A DNA stretch of 22,943 nt from Odoribacter sp. Its GTDB lineage: Bacteria > Bacteroidota > Bacteroidia > Bacteroidales > Marinifilaceae. This document shows positions 22,943-22,943 of the stretch, in pieces. The notes under the pieces are model-generated. The model was not told where the DNA came from and searched no databases. It saw only the letters and a list, made by a program, of their open reading frames with translations. Numbering within the stretch: position 1 is the first letter of the stretch; every line of letters starts with the position of its first letter. Made by a program: the position numbers and the translations under genes. Where the stretch lies: the NCBI GenBank assembly GCA_020024465.1, contig JAHHTT010000037.1, positions 1-22,943 on the forward strand, read 5' to 3'.

Positions 22943-22943
22943 T

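Noticed and set aside
22800..22943. Frameshift as the reason for missing cysteines in thioredoxin domain 1
   Set aside because: The frame and the flanking fold landmarks, including the cis-proline, continue without a break, so the loss is by substitution.

Overview
The window looks like a chromosomal segment from a Bacteroidota bacterium, most likely order Bacteroidales. The evidence is: (i) intergenic regions repeatedly carry the Bacteroidota -7 promoter element TAnnTTTG instead of E. coli-type boxes; (ii) starts mostly lack clear Shine-Dalgarno sequences; (iii) the gene families are typical of the phylum, namely a PorT-like outer-membrane barrel, RseC joined to an Rnf cluster ordered B-C-D-G-E-A, a DUF4369-TlpA oxidoreductase, and a giant alpha-2-macroglobulin lipoprotein. 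Family-level placement (for example Odoribacteraceae) is only a guess.

Layout. Positions 1-66 hold a tandem array of an 11-bp unit cut by the left edge. Every unit contains a minus-strand copy of the promoter element. Two leftward genes follow: an outer-membrane beta-barrel protein (198-791) and a YhcH/YjgK/YiaL protein (836-1285). Divergently transcribed are the ribosome-assembly GTPases era and der (1383-3587), ended by a 13-bp hairpin. Next is a complete seven-gene unit rseC-rnfB-rnfC-rnfD-rnfG-rnfE-rnfA (3731-9268). It encodes a membrane ferredoxin:NAD+ oxidoreductase that couples electron flow to ion transport, and it is closed by a strong terminator. A CCA-adding enzyme with an HD domain (9404-10822) follows. 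It meets, tail to tail with an 8-bp overlap, a leftward pair: UDP-glucose 6-dehydrogenase and a diacylglycerol/sphingosine-kinase-family lipid kinase, joined by an ATGA stop/start overlap. Divergent from that pair is a 1814-residue alpha-2-macroglobulin lipoprotein with an intact thioester motif (13124-18568). Facing it is a leftward operon of three exported thioredoxin-fold proteins (18623 to the right edge). The first of these carries three thioredoxin-like domains, one without cysteines, and is probably cut at its N-terminus by the window edge.

How the parts fit. Era, Der and the CCA enzyme are housekeeping RNA functions. Rnf is an energy-conserving membrane complex with all six core subunits and the flavin-attachment motifs in RnfD and RnfG; no flavin transferase (ApbE) is present here. 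The right third is devoted to the cell envelope: a lipoprotein protease trap, and periplasmic thiol-disulfide enzymes. I see no mobile element, CRISPR array, RNA gene or defence island. Most of the window is ordinary core genome. The items most worth a second look are the phased promoter-motif array at the left edge and the triple-thioredoxin operon at the right edge.
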